A stretch of 39,277 nt of DNA from Microscillaceae bacterium (GCA_012031215.1 JAAUUB010000012.1:1-39277); one strand, 5' to 3'; shown: positions 27,150 through 35,612, counted from the first letter of the stretch. Translations and numbers: made by a program. The notes: generated by a model not told the origin, from the sequence alone.

Positions 27150-27466
27150 AAACACAAGGGCTTTGAAACCCAGTGAGCAGGTTTGAGAAACCCGTTTCTG
27201 CAAAAAACGACAGATTTTTTACATAAAAATCTCTTAGTTTTTGAAAAAAAACGGAAAAAATAAAGAAAAAGCCCGTTTTTTTATTAAAAAAGTGCATTTT
27301 TTTTGTATCATTGAAAATTAAAAAAACCAGGCTTGGAAATATTTTTATTCCTGATTTTAGTGAGCCTGACTCTGTGCGTAATGGAAAAAGTCTATGCTTT
27401 AATTAAATTAAGGCATTCTTTCCAAACCTGCGGCTGGATTTGTCAGACTCAAGGGATTCAATCTTA
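27150..27466. other. AT-rich intergenic region before the methyltransferase gene
   Basis: No gene is supported. It holds AAACC/GGTTT near 27166-27185, an AT hairpin AGATTTTT/AAAAATCT at 27212-27232 followed by T-rich DNA that may end the recF transcript, and long A and T runs at 27240-27310. No exact TAnnTTTG was seen. Confidence 0.4.
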
Positions 27467-28603
27467 ATGAAAAAAATTAGTATGGATGATTTTACCCATG
27501 TAGAGAGCTTCTTGCCCGTCAAAGAAGTAAAAGATAATTTGCGGAGATATTGGGAAAATGAGCTGATACAGTTTACCCTGCGCCCTTACTTAAAAAAATG
27601 CCTGGCAAACCTGCCCAAAGGGCAAGGACTTCGGATTTTGGAAATCGGAGTTGGCCCCCGGGATGCTTACCGCCTCCTTACCCAAATCCCGGCCCAGGCC
27701 TCTTCCTTAGACCTGGACGTGGAGTATGTAGTGCAGCCCGGACAAATTAGCCTCTATCTGGGCATAGACCCGGAGTATGACTGGGTGGAGCGCGCCAATG
27801 AAATTCACCGCTATGACAAGAGAGTAAGGTTTATCCGCGCCGATTTTGAGCGCGGAATAGGCATACTCAAACAGGCCGAAGCCCCTTTTGACCTCTATTT
27901 TTCAAAATTTGGCAGTCTGTCCCAACTTCACGAAGACGCACTCAAGCGCTTTCTTATCGACACCTGCGAGCATGCCCGCCCGCATAGCTTATTGTTTCTG
28001 GATTTTAAAGGGGAATATGCGGTGCGTAATCACTCCCTGGAATACACCAAATGTTGGTCTGCCAGAGCGATACAAAGCCTTCTCGAGGAAGTGAAAGCGG
28101 AAAGCGGAGTGGGCCTAAAGACGCTCAAAATATTAGACCGCACGCTTTTGGTCGGCTATCCGGACGAAGCTGAGCAGCCCAAAGCCCTGAATATGCGCAA
28201 AGCCGTCAACCGACTTTTACAAAAAGATGTGCGTACGGATTTGAAAAGCCTCCTTGTCCCGCCTCATTTTGGCCAAGCACTTGCAAAACAATCCGTGCGG
28301 GAATTTTTTCATTACCTGGGGACTTGCTGGAATATCCTGGTGCAATATGCCGAGCATCGGCTTCAATGCGAAACGCCCCCACAGCATGTAGCTTCGTGGG
28401 AGCAGATGCCCCCTTCACTACAGTTTGGCTTGCTCACCCTGGACCGTATCATTCGCGATACCCAGTGGATGGCCTATGGCGACCGGCGCGCTAATTTGAT
28501 AGAACCGCATCTGGCTTATGCCCTTCGAAGCCTGGAGTATGAGTTGCAGGTCGGTCTGGGCTGTGGCGAAGATTTGTGTGTGGTGCTGGAGGTGCAAGCC
28601 TGA
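27467..28603 (+). CDS. Class I SAM-dependent methyltransferase of unknown substrate
   Basis: A protein of about 378 residues from MKKISMDDFTHVESF (27467; an in-frame ATG at 27440 would add nine residues). Motif I for SAM binding is RILEIGVGPRDAYRLL near residue 58, with an acidic loop YLGIDPEYDWVERANEI holding the ribose-binding Asp, and VRFIRADFERG as the next motif. PFDLYFSKFGSLSQLHED fits the post-motif strand and helix. The C-terminal 150 residues (LVPPHFGQALAKQSVREFFHY, and later QFGLLTLDRIIRDTQWM) are helical and specific to this protein. The substrate is unknown. It ends 5 bases before the ABC ATPase gene, so the two are co-transcribed. Confidence 0.85.
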   Translation: MKKISMDDFTHVESFLPVKEVKDNLRRYWENELIQFTLRPYLKKCLANLPKGQGLRILEIGVGPRDAYRLLTQIPAQASSLDLDVEYVVQPGQISLYLGIDPEYDWVERANEIHRYDKRVRFIRADFERGIGILKQAEAPFDLYFSKFGSLSQLHEDALKRFLIDTCEHARPHSLLFLDFKGEYAVRNHSLEYTKCWSARAIQSLLEEVKAESGVGLKTLKILDRTLLVGYPDEAEQPKALNMRKAVNRLLQKDVRTDLKSLLVPPHFGQALAKQSVREFFHYLGTCWNILVQYAEHRLQCETPPQHVASWEQMPPSLQFGLLTLDRIIRDTQWMAYGDRRANLIEPHLAYALRSLEYELQVGLGCGEDLCVVLEVQA

Positions 28604-28608
28604 AGTCC

Positions 28609-29587
28609 ATGCTCGAGGTCCGAAACTTACGCAAAAATTATGGCACGCAAACAGCCGTAGAGAATGTCTCTTTTTCGCTTTCGCCGGGCGAAAAGCTGAT
28701 TTTGCTGGGCACAAGTGGCAGCGGCAAAACCACCACCCTCAAAATGATTAACCGGCTCATAGAGCCAAGTGCCGGGCAAATTTGGTTTGACAACCAGGAT
28801 GCCCGGCAGCAAAACCTGAACACCTGCGCCAGCAAATGGGCTATGTTATCCAGCAAACGGGCCTTTTTCCTCATTTTACGGTGGCCCAAAACATTGCTTT
28901 ACTTCCTAAAATGAAGGGCTGGCCCCGCGCTAAAATCAATGCCCGAATTGATGAACTGCTCTCAACTCTAGGGCTGCCTCCGGAGGAATTTCGCCCCCGC
29001 TTTCCGGATGCCCTGAGTGGAGGTCAAAAACAACGCATTGGTATTGCGCGGGCTTTGGCCATTGACCCCCCCTTTTGCTCATGGACGAACCCTTCGGGGC
29101 CTTAGACCCCATCACCCGTCGGCAGATTCAACACGATTTTAAAACCATCGAAAGCCTGGTTGGCAAAACCTTAGTGATGGTAACGCATGACGTGGGCGAG
29201 GCTTTTCTGATGGGGCAGAAAATTTGCCTGATGGACAAAGGCCGGGTGCAGCAATACGGAACTCCCAAAGAACTGCTTTTTCAACCAGCCAATGATTTTG
29301 TACGCGAATTTTTTAAATCTTCCCGGTTTCAGCTTGAACTTCAGGTGGTTAGCTTAGAAGACCTCTGGGATTTTTTTCCTTCCCGGGCGGCTCAGGTCAC
29401 CGATGGGGCCGAAAGTTGGCCAGTGTTTCCTGCCCCACAGGATGTCTGGTCAGTTTTGGAAATACTCACAGGGGTAGCCAAGCCTTGTTTTTTAATAAGA
29501 AAAAGCAACAACTTGTTCCGATTTGCTTCGCGGGAGGCACTTTTGCCCGCTTTTCAGGCCTGGAAAAAACAGTTTGGCTCGTTTTAA
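28609..29587 (+). CDS. OpuC/ProV-type ABC transporter ATPase, two frameshifts, no adjacent permease
   Basis: An ATP-binding subunit of about 326 residues, closest to the glycine betaine/carnitine/choline importers (OpuCA, OsmV). Walker A GTSGSGKTTT, Q-loop VIQQTGLFPHFTV, signature LSGGQKQRIGIARAL, Walker B LLLMDEPFGALDP and H-loop VMVTHDVGEA are all present. The breaks are at 28823-28824 (one C missing; repair gives NTLRQQMGYVIQQ) and 29066-29072 (C7; eight restore DPPLLLMDEP). The C-terminal 90 residues after FVREFFKSSRFQLEL are where CBS domains lie in osmoregulated relatives, but I see none clearly. Normal systems have permease and binding-protein genes beside it; here the upstream partner is a methyltransferase and the downstream gene is on the other strand. 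Confidence 0.88.
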
Positions 29588-29601
29588 TCTTTGCCGGATT
29601 T

Positions 29602-29639
29602 TCCAAAAAAAAAAAGACAATCTCTTGCAGATTGTCTTT
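29602..29639 (-). terminator. Terminator of the TPR gene at 29671 (possibly bidirectional)
   Basis: AAAGACAATCT (29613-29623) pairs perfectly with AGATTGTCTTT (29629-29639) around 5 bases. Read on the minus strand it is followed by a run of eleven T, so its main role is to end the minus-strand gene. The plus-strand tail has only three T. Confidence 0.85.
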
Positions 29640-29670
29640 CTCCTGATTTGGGTCTAATCTTCTTTAATTC

Positions 29671-30510
29671 TCAACGTGGGCAGCCGTGTTCTATCATCTC
29701 AGCAGCGGGTTTGTAGCCCAGCTCGAGGGCCTGATGCCAATCTTGGCATGCCGTTTCTGGGTCGCTCATCGCAAAATAAGCCGTTCCCTTTCCAAAATAA
29801 GCTTTGGCCAGTTGGCGATTGATTTTGAGGGCGGCTTCAAAATCCAGGATGGCTCCCTGGTAGTTACGCAGTTCCATTTTTTGCTCACCTCTTTTGAGAA
29901 AATCATCAGCAGTGAGGGGGTTCTGCATCATTGCTGCCCCGAGCGTGGCCTCATTTCTGGCCTCGGGCGCAGTATTGCGTGTGCCACAATATTTCTCTAT
30001 TTTCATACAGGCTTGAGGATGGCTTAAAGAGGCCGCTTGCCGCCAGTCTTCGCAAGCCTTGTCAATCTGGCCCAAGCCTTCATACACCAGGCCGCGGGTG
30101 TAGTGGGCGGCGGCCATACCAGGGTGTAGATGAATGGCCTTGGATAAGTCGGCCAGGGCTTCGCGGTATTTTTTCAAAGCAAAATATAAAGCTCCCCGGC
30201 TGGCAAATGGCTCGGCATCCTGAGGGGCCATAGTAATGGCGCGGTTAAAGCTCTCAAGGGCTGCCTCGTATTCCTGCAAGAGGTATTGTACGCTGCCCAG
30301 GTTATGATAGGCTTTGCTGAAAGAAGGATCCTTTTCTACGGCTTTTTGGTAATCAGCCCGGGCCAGGGCATACTGATGCTGGCCAAAGGCCTGGTTGCCC
30401 AACCGGAAAAAATCTTCGGCACTTTGAGCCGAGACGCTCAAAGACAAAGTAATGGCCAGAACAAAAAAGAGTGTCCAAAAAACCAGTTCAATACGAAATA
30501 GCTTGTTCAT
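29671..30510 (-). CDS. Exported TPR-repeat protein
   Basis: A protein of about 279 residues from MNKLFRIELVFW (30510). The signal peptide (TLFFVLAITLSLSVSAQ) is followed by TPR motifs in two groups: about residues 30-150 (FFRLGNQAFGQHQYALARADYQ; AYHNLGSVQYLLQEYEAALES; PFASRGALYFALKKYREALADL; AHYTRGLVYEGLGQIDKACED) and 200-265 (FLKRGEQKMELRNYQGAI; AYFGKGTAYFAMSDPETACQ). A Cys-containing linker (CGTRNTAPEARNEA) lies between them, and each group ends with an alike ACxDWxxA segment of Sel1-like flavour. It is a scaffold for protein contacts in the periplasm. The partner is unknown. Confidence 0.9.
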   Translation of the reverse strand: MNKLFRIELVFWTLFFVLAITLSLSVSAQSAEDFFRLGNQAFGQHQYALARADYQKAVEKDPSFSKAYHNLGSVQYLLQEYEAALESFNRAITMAPQDAEPFASRGALYFALKKYREALADLSKAIHLHPGMAAAHYTRGLVYEGLGQIDKACEDWRQAASLSHPQACMKIEKYCGTRNTAPEARNEATLGAAMMQNPLTADDFLKRGEQKMELRNYQGAILDFEAALKINRQLAKAYFGKGTAYFAMSDPETACQDWHQALELGYKPAAEMIEHGCPR

Positions 30511-30721
30511 TGTGTTTGAATTTTTTTTCATCTATGTTTTTTCCCGAAGATGTCATTTTCTTGTCTAAGAGATGTTCCAAAAACATACCAAGTAAGATTT
30601 CGGGGAAATATGACAAAATTCAAACGTGTAAGTATCTGTAAATGAGGTTTTTGAAACGATACGGTTTGAAACCAACAAAGCTAATTTTTCTCAAAAGGGA
30701 AATATATTACAAGTTTGGGAA

Positions 30722-31285
30722 TCATTTTTTCTCCAATCTGGCTCTTTGTAAGGATACCACCGGATAGGTTCTTACTGGGGGAATATCCTCTGATTCCTTA
30801 CCTCCGGTCAAGGCACTCAAAGCCATTTTTGCGACCGCGTTTTCAAAGAACAGCGATTCCCCTTCTAGCCGGTAGATTGTCTGAATGAGATTGCCCTGCA
30901 CCTCAAAAAAGCTGATAAGGGTTTGCTGTGTAAAAAAGGCGGGCAAGACAATCGAGTTGAGTTCATCGATGAGATACTGGCCCTTGTGCGCGTTCCGGGC
31001 TTTGAGGGCATAATTGCGCACCTGGGCTGAATCGCCCTGGCCGTAGCGAATTTGCCATTGCCAGGTATTGGCCGTGCTAGCTTCAATATGCAGGGCCACA
31101 AAAACCTGCATCACTGGTCCACGGCCATTGTCTATGGTCATTTGGCCTTGCCAGTGCCCCAGCCAGGCTTCCGGGATTTGTATGGTGAGAGAATCCTGGC
31201 CCTGAGCTGGGAGTAAAGTGAGAAGAAAGTAACAAAACAAGCCTGACAAGGCGGGTTTGCCAGTAGTGATTTTAGGAGCTTTCAT
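30722..31285 (-). CDS. Exported beta-barrel-like protein of unknown function
   Basis: A protein of 187 residues with a signal peptide (GLFCYFLLTLLPAQGQ). The mature part follows a strand pattern: WLGHWQGQMTID, MQVFVALHIEAS, TWQWQIRYGQGD, NYALKARNAHKGQYLIDE, NSIVLPAFF, LISFFEVQGNLIQTIY and RLEGESLFFE. GHW, RNY and YxIDExN occur at places where they look conserved. It resembles a lipocalin-like (THAP4-type) barrel, a common shape for small ligand carriers, but I do not recognise the family. It is separated from the upstream pair by a terminator. Confidence 0.75.
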   Translation of the reverse strand: MKAPKITTGKPALSGLFCYFLLTLLPAQGQDSLTIQIPEAWLGHWQGQMTIDNGRGPVMQVFVALHIEASTANTWQWQIRYGQGDSAQVRNYALKARNAHKGQYLIDELNSIVLPAFFTQQTLISFFEVQGNLIQTIYRLEGESLFFENAVAKMALSALTGGKESEDIPPVRTYPVVSLQRARLEKK

Positions 31286-31304
31286 ACAGGGTTCGTTTTA
31301 AAAG

Positions 31305-31335
31305 CAAAAAACCTGTCCCGAAAATCGGAACAGGT
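31305..31335 (-). terminator. Rho-independent terminator of the 32421-31370 unit
   Basis: On the minus strand ACCTGTTCCGA (31335-31325) pairs with TCGGGACAGGT (31321-31311) with one G-T pair, followed by a T6 run. The plus-strand reading has a C-A mismatch, which supports the minus orientation. Confidence 0.85.
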
Positions 31336-31369
31336 CTTAAATATAAGCACTAGCTACAGACTTAAAGCA

Positions 31370-31564
31370 CTACTCTAGGGTGCTTTTTTGCTCACTGCCT
31401 TCTTTGGCCTGGCTAGCCACAACGGGGGCTAGCTTGGCCGCTGCCTGCGCAATGGTTTCGGCGGTGGGCAAGAAAAGTTCGTGGGGCACACTGACACTCA
31501 TCAAGTTCACACTGGCTTCGTTAAACTCTGCCAATAATTTTTTTGACTGGCGATGATAATTCAT
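31370..31564 (-). CDS. Small protein translationally coupled to the gene at 31564
   Basis: A product of 64 residues (MNYHRQSKKLLAEFN at the start; 66 if the earlier ATG at 31570 is used). The stop of the upstream gene and this ATG share a base (TAATG), a classic coupling arrangement. The sequence is helical with an Ala-rich tail (ETIAQAAAKLAPVVASQ), no signal peptide and no known domain. It could instead be an amphipathic partner of the exported protein upstream. A terminator follows 35 bases after its stop. Confidence 0.6.
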   Translation of the reverse strand: MNYHRQSKKLLAEFNEASVNLMSVSVPHELFLPTAETIAQAAAKLAPVVASQAKEGSEQKSTLE

Positions 31565-32421
31565 TACCATTTATTAAAGCGGTTTGAATCGTCAAAAGTA
31601 GCCTGCGTACTTTGATTAATCTTGATGATTTCAACAAAATCGCCCTGGGCCGTGGCCCTCAGAAAGTGAGTAAGGGCTTTGGCTTTCTCGAGATACTCCA
31701 AGTTTCCATTGTGGCCGCCCACTTTTTGCAATTCGGCCAAGGCTGTTTCGGCTTCGGCGATGAGGGCACTGCGGGATTTTTCCATTGATTCAATCTGCTT
31801 CTTTTTCATTGCTTCAAAAAACACCTTGCCATGTTCAGAAACACGTGCATAAGCCTGGAAAACTTTCCGACAGTGTGCATTTACGGCGGCTACTTCACTA
31901 AACAGGCAGAACACCTTATTTTCTTCACGGGCCAGTTTGTGCGTACGGTCAAACGTCTTTTGTACTTTGACAAATTTCTTACCCGCTTCAATCAATTGGG
32001 ATTCGGCTTTGGCCAACAGCGAAAAGTAAGCTTCCATTTCTGCAATCGGGCTTTGTTTTGAAAGCTCAGTAGCCTCGGCGGCTTTGAGGGCCACCTGATA
32101 AGTTTCCTTGTAAAGGCCAAAGACTTCGATGGCAGCTTCTTTGAGCGTATTATCGCCAGAAAAGCTGGGCATTGCTTCTACTTTGGCAATGGCAGCTTCC
32201 AGATGCTGCACAATTTGCTTGCGCTCCGCTTCATTTTGGCGGGCTTTGTGGTCGTGCAAAGATTTTGAAATGTAGGCAATGTTTTCGTTCACCACCAGGG
32301 CCTGCTCTGCCAAGATATAATCCTGATAGGCTTTGGCATTGTCAAAATTTTGGGCTTTTAAGCCAAAGGCACTGATGAGCAGCGCGAGGGTAAGGGCAAG
32401 TTTAATCTGAATCTTTTCCAT
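31564..32421 (-). CDS. Exported helical protein, possibly LIC11966-like
   Basis: A protein of about 285 residues from MEKIQIKLALTLALLISAF (32421), with signal cleavage near GLKAQ. The mature protein is almost fully helical and rich in Glu, Lys and Ala (VVNENIAYISKSLHDHKAR, EAAIAKVEAMPSF, LEYLEKAKALTHFL). The helical pattern and size resemble the LIC11966/DUF3829-type surface proteins, but this is recalled, not searched. A pair of Cys (VFCLFSE, NAHCRK) may form a disulfide. The small gene at 31564-31370 is coupled to it, which suggests a shared role at the cell surface. A longer frame start at 32466 lacks an n-region and is rejected. Confidence 0.7.
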   Translation of the reverse strand: MEKIQIKLALTLALLISAFGLKAQNFDNAKAYQDYILAEQALVVNENIAYISKSLHDHKARQNEAERKQIVQHLEAAIAKVEAMPSFSGDNTLKEAAIEVFGLYKETYQVALKAAEATELSKQSPIAEMEAYFSLLAKAESQLIEAGKKFVKVQKTFDRTHKLAREENKVFCLFSEVAAVNAHCRKVFQAYARVSEHGKVFFEAMKKKQIESMEKSRSALIAEAETALAELQKVGGHNGNLEYLEKAKALTHFLRATAQGDFVEIIKINQSTQATFDDSNRFNKW

Positions 32422-32853
32422 AGTAACAAGTGTATTTAATGGCTCGGTAATTTTTTTTAAAGGCAAAAAATTAAGGTTTGAATAAAAATAAATTCTTCGT
32501 GGGGTGTCAGTTTTTGCCCTTCCGAATTGTCCACCAAGCCTGAATCTGCCAGAATCATAGCCGGGTAGGGCCGGTTAATGTTGGTTCCAAAAGCTAAATG
32601 CAGACTTGATTTCATAATCGGGTAATTTTTTACTGAGAATTTGACAAAGTATGTACCAGTGCCAAAAATCTTACAAGGTAGGAAGACCATAGAGATACAA
32701 AAACTTGATTTTAGCCGAAAATCAAGGTTTTTGAAAGGAAAGGGAAGGTGTAAGACTGAGAAGCCAAAAAAGCAGAAGAGGTGGTTTTCGTTTTATTTTG
32801 GAAATAAAGTTTCAAAATTGGAATTAGGCGGTTTTTCTTACATTCCGAGCGCC
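32422..32853. other. Intergenic region with a bidirectional terminator and a doubtful small frame
   Basis: A 52-codon reverse frame (32615-32457, beginning MKSSLHLAFGTN) could be a gene but has no recognisable feature. The strong stem-loop at 32699-32732 lies upstream of it. Apart from leader sequence for the gene at 32421, I see nothing else. Confidence 0.35.
32699..32732 (-). terminator. Probable terminator after the gene at 32854
   Basis: CTTGATTTT (32704-32712) pairs perfectly with AAAATCAAG (32718-32726), extended by A5/T5 with one bulge. It lies 120 bases after the stop of the minus-strand gene and could work in both directions. Confidence 0.7.
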
Positions 32854-33462
32854 TCAGGGGGCGGGGATGGGTGGGGCTTCACTTTGCTCACGGAGGCGTT
32901 GTTCAACCAATTTTTCAAAATCACGATTAAGCTTTTTGACCTCTTTGGTGATGCGTCGTACTTCGGCGGGGCTGCTGGGCCGGGTTTGCTGGGCCAGGGT
33001 GTCGGCGCGGGTTTGTAGTTCTTGCTGTAGGTTTCGGTACACTTTTTCTTCCTCGGGGTGGTTGGCCGCAACGACCTTAGACAAAGTATCGAGCTTTTGG
33101 GCATTTTTTTCAATGATTTCTGCCACACGGTTGGGCGCCAGGCTGCCAGCATTTTCTTCCAAGAAATTATTGCTTTGCTGGATTTGGTAGAGGGTACTAA
33201 CCCGGTAATTTTCCAGCCGGAGGGTATCCAGGTTTTGGCGCAGCAGGGAGTTATTACGAATGGCAGGCAGGCCAAAAACACCCACCACCACCACACAAAG
33301 CAAGACTAGTCCCATAAACATACGGATCGTGCCCAGGATTTCGCGGCGGGGGCGGGCTCGTTTTTGCTCGCCCGCAATCAGGCTATAGGTCATAAATATC
33401 AGCAAAAAGGCCAGCCCGGAAAGGCCATAGCTCAGGATTTTAATGACATCAAAACTTTCCAT
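32854..33462 (-). CDS. Two-helix membrane protein with a cytoplasmic or periplasmic coiled coil
   Basis: A protein of 202 residues. Two membrane helices (LSYGLSGLAFLLIFMTYSL near residues 9-27, MGLVLLCVVVVGVFGLP near 49-65) are separated by a basic loop (EQKRARPRREI) that should face the cytoplasm. The remaining 130 residues are charged and helical (LDTLRLENYRVSTLYQIQQ, AEIIEKNAQKLDTLSKV, VRRITKEVKKLNRDFEKLV), a typical coiled coil, ending in a Pro-rich tail (APPIPAP). By the positive-inside rule both ends would be outside. No enzyme motif is visible and I do not recognise the family. Confidence 0.75.
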   Translation of the reverse strand: MESFDVIKILSYGLSGLAFLLIFMTYSLIAGEQKRARPRREILGTIRMFMGLVLLCVVVVGVFGLPAIRNNSLLRQNLDTLRLENYRVSTLYQIQQSNNFLEENAGSLAPNRVAEIIEKNAQKLDTLSKVVAANHPEEEKVYRNLQQELQTRADTLAQQTRPSSPAEVRRITKEVKKLNRDFEKLVEQRLREQSEAPPIPAP

Positions 33463-33510
33463 TTTTGTATAGATTTATGCCTTAAAATTAGCAAACAAAT
33501 TATATCCGGG

Positions 33511-33891
33511 TTTGAAAAATATTCCTTTCTGGTTCTTGGTTTTTTGGGGGGTGGGCTGGGTAGTGTCTGCCGTTTTTGGCTTAGTCATTGGGTAAATGCG
33601 CATCTTCGCTGGGCAAAGCTTCCCTGGGGCACGCTCACGGTCAATGTGATAGGGTGCTGGCTGATTGGGTTAGTCTTGGCTTATTTGGAAAAACAAGCCC
33701 ATCCACGTCAAGAATGGGCTTTACTTTTGACCACTGGTTTTTGTGGCGGTTTTACCACCTTTTCCGCCTTTGCCTTTGAGCAGCAAATCTTACTTCGCCA
33801 AGGTTTTGGGTTTGGCCTTTATGTAGGCCTGAGTCTGATTTTGGGACTGGGGGCCGTGTATGCGGGTATCTGGCTGGGGCAAAAGGTCTAA
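33511..33891 (+). CDS. crcB: CrcB/FluC fluoride exporter, start codon unclear
   Basis: A small four-helix membrane protein that exports fluoride as a dimer. The signature blocks are all present: GGGLGSVCRFWLSHW, PWGTLTVNVIGCWLIG with the pore Asn, and TTGFCGGFTTFSAFAFE with the conserved GGFTTFS pair of Phe residues. No ATG lies in the right place. The frame is open far upstream, but the protein-like part starts near 33511. A TTG at 33512 with one more A in the A5 run at 33515-33519 would give LKKYSFLVLGFLGGG, a good family start, so another homopolymer error is likely. I saw no fluoride riboswitch in the short leader. Confidence 0.88.
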   Translation, partial: FEKYSFLVLGFLGGGLGSVCRFWLSHWVNAHLRWAKLPWGTLTVNVIGCWLIGLVLAYLEKQAHPRQEWALLLTTGFCGGFTTFSAFAFEQQILLRQGFGFGLYVGLSLILGLGAVYAGIWLGQKV

Positions 33892-33909
33892 TTTTCCAGC
33901 TTTTCTTGC

Positions 33910-33917
33910 TATATTTG
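33910..33917 (+). promoter_or_regulatory. Candidate -7 element of queD
   Basis: TATATTTG matches TAnnTTTG 73 bases before the queD start. The leader after it contains a weak hairpin (AAGAGG/CCTCTT at 33925-33964) that does not match a preQ1 riboswitch. Confidence 0.4.
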
Positions 33918-33990
33918 CCCCTACAAGAGGATTTCAGTATTTTTCAAACCATTCCTGACCTCTTTTTCTTTCAAACTTAACCCCAAAAAG

Positions 33991-34410
33991 ATGGTTTACA
34001 TTTGTAGAAAAGAGCATTTCAATGCGGCCCACCGGCTTTTTAACCCCCAGTGGTCAGAAGCAAAAAATCAGGAAATCTTTGGAATCTGTGCCAATCCCAA
34101 TTTTCACGGCCACAATTTTGAACTGGTGGTTACAGTCAAAGGCCGCCCCAACCCGGATACGGGCATGGTGATGGATATGAAAAAACTGGGCGATTTGATA
34201 AAAAGTGCAATAGTGGATAAACTTGACCACAAAAACCTGAACTTGGACGTGGATTTTTTGGAAGGCAAAATTCCCAGTTGCGAAACCCTCATCGTAGAAA
34301 TCTGGAATATTCTAGAGGCCCCTATCCGACAACTTGGCCCAGGACAATTGCATCGTATCCAGCTCTTTGAGACCCCCAAAAATTTTGTGGAATACTACGG
34401 CGAAGTATAA
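33991..34410 (+). CDS. queD: 6-carboxytetrahydropterin synthase (QueD / PTPS family)
   Basis: Converts dihydroneopterin triphosphate to 6-carboxytetrahydropterin in queuosine/7-deazapurine synthesis. A protein of 139 residues. The zinc histidines are in FNAAHRL (residue 15) and NFHGHNF (residues 40-42). The catalytic Cys lies in GICANPNFHGH, and the conserved DHKNLN and PSCETLIVEIW blocks complete the active site and the pterin-anchoring Glu (LFETPKN). Members of the family also include PTPS proper; the short length and the CxxxxxHxH pattern fit QueD. No other que gene is in the window. Confidence 0.9.
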   Translation: MVYICRKEHFNAAHRLFNPQWSEAKNQEIFGICANPNFHGHNFELVVTVKGRPNPDTGMVMDMKKLGDLIKSAIVDKLDHKNLNLDVDFLEGKIPSCETLIVEIWNILEAPIRQLGPGQLHRIQLFETPKNFVEYYGEV

Positions 34411-34481
34411 AGGCCACCTCCTTTTTAACGGGGCGATGCAGAGGGTTTACTTATTGATACAATCTTTGAGAATGAGTGTTT

Positions 34482-35312
34482 TTAGGCCAAAAAATCCATA
34501 ATAGCCACCACAATCTCCTCGGCTCCTGTGCCATAGAGCATTGTTTGGTGGTTGCCCACCACTTCTACGTACTGACAGTTGGGCATCATTTCTACCGTCT
34601 CGATGGCCAATTCTTTGGGCAGAAGAGGGGCACCAAGGCTATACACACCCGTAGCATTGACAAGAATAGCGGGCTGATGAACAGTTTTAAGGTAATCTAC
34701 CCAGGGTTCGCCCAAAACGGCATTGACAGCTTCAAAGATATTTTCGGGACGGGGGCGTGGTTTTACTTGGCCATTTTCCAGCATTTCCACATCGGCGTGA
34801 TAATAACTGAGCATGGCATCATCCCAAAAATCGAGATAAGGAGCTTGTTTTACTTTGTCCAGATAGGCATCAAAAGAAGGATAGATTTGCCCCAGGCGGC
34901 TCAGACTAGGGGCCAGCATTTCGCGGGTGTTGGGGTGCATTTGGGCCGCCGCATCCAGCAAGACCATCTTCTCGACCCGCGCCGGGTAGTGAATGGCCAG
35001 ATAGAGTGTAAGCAAAGCCCCGAAGGAGTGCCCGCCAATCACCGCTTTTTCAATCTTTAAGTTGTCCAAAAGGCCCAAAATATCCCGGGCGTGGTCGGCC
35101 ATCGTATAGCCTTGCGCGGGTTGGTCGCTCAGGCCGCGGCCCCGCAGGTCAATGGAAATGACCCGAAAACGAGGACTAAGCCCGGCCTCAATCAGGCCAT
35201 CAAAGGCATGGGCGTTTGCCGTGAGGCCATGCATGAAAATCAAAGTAGGGGCATCTCCTTCAAAATCAAGGTAATGCAATTGTATTTGATTGGTTTGTAT
35301 GAATTGTGCCAT
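34482..35312 (-). CDS. Alpha/beta-hydrolase
   Basis: A soluble protein of about 276 residues from MAQFIQTNQIQLHYL (35312). FMHGLTANAHAFDGLIEAG holds the oxyanion-hole region, SIDLRGRGLSD is the strand-4 motif, and GGHSFGALLTLYLA has the nucleophile Ser in GHSFG. The catalytic His is in VVGNHQTMLYG near the end. The acid is probably in the LLPKELAIE region but I cannot place it with certainty. Substrate unknown; related enzymes include esterases and haloalkane or ring-cleavage hydrolases. The gene stands alone. Confidence 0.9.
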   Translation of the reverse strand: MAQFIQTNQIQLHYLDFEGDAPTLIFMHGLTANAHAFDGLIEAGLSPRFRVISIDLRGRGLSDQPAQGYTMADHARDILGLLDNLKIEKAVIGGHSFGALLTLYLAIHYPARVEKMVLLDAAAQMHPNTREMLAPSLSRLGQIYPSFDAYLDKVKQAPYLDFWDDAMLSYYHADVEMLENGQVKPRPRPENIFEAVNAVLGEPWVDYLKTVHQPAILVNATGVYSLGAPLLPKELAIETVEMMPNCQYVEVVGNHQTMLYGTGAEEIVVAIMDFLA

Positions 35313-35379
35313 TTCGCAAAAAGGCTTAGGTGAATGAACTTGCAAAAAATCAAAAGACCAGCTTTGATTACTATCTCTT

Positions 35380-35387
35380 CAAAAATA
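35380..35387 (-). promoter_or_regulatory. Possible -7 element of the alpha/beta-hydrolase gene
   Basis: TATTTTTG on the minus strand matches TAnnTTTG 67 bases before the start codon. The nearest TTTG upstream is too close, so this is weak. Confidence 0.3.
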
Positions 35388-35604
35388 AGGACGAAATTCA
35401 AATTTTTTTTAGAAATGGCCATTTTTTGGCTAAAATCTTGCTTCCATAGCCATACAAAAGTAGGATTTGTGTAAGGCAAAAACATCTTATTTTTTTACCA
35501 ATGACCCCTGTCAGAGGCGATTTCCTACCTGGGTCAGACACCAAATAAAAGCAATACATACTGGATTTTTTGAAGGCTAAGCTACATTTAGCCAAGAAAA
35601 TTGC

Positions 35605-35612
35605 TATCTTTG
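35605..35612 (+). promoter_or_regulatory. Candidate -7 element of the TPR/kinase-like gene
   Basis: TATCTTTG matches TAnnTTTG about 70 bases before the start codon. Confidence 0.45.

Noticed and set aside
27440-27466. ATG at 27440 as start of the methyltransferase
   Set aside because: The nine added residues look like leader; the ATG at 27467 begins family-like sequence. The point is minor and not decisive.
33918-33990. preQ1 riboswitch in front of queD
   Set aside because: Only a weak hairpin (AAGAGG/CCTCTT) is present; the C-rich loop and A-rich tail of preQ1-I are missing.
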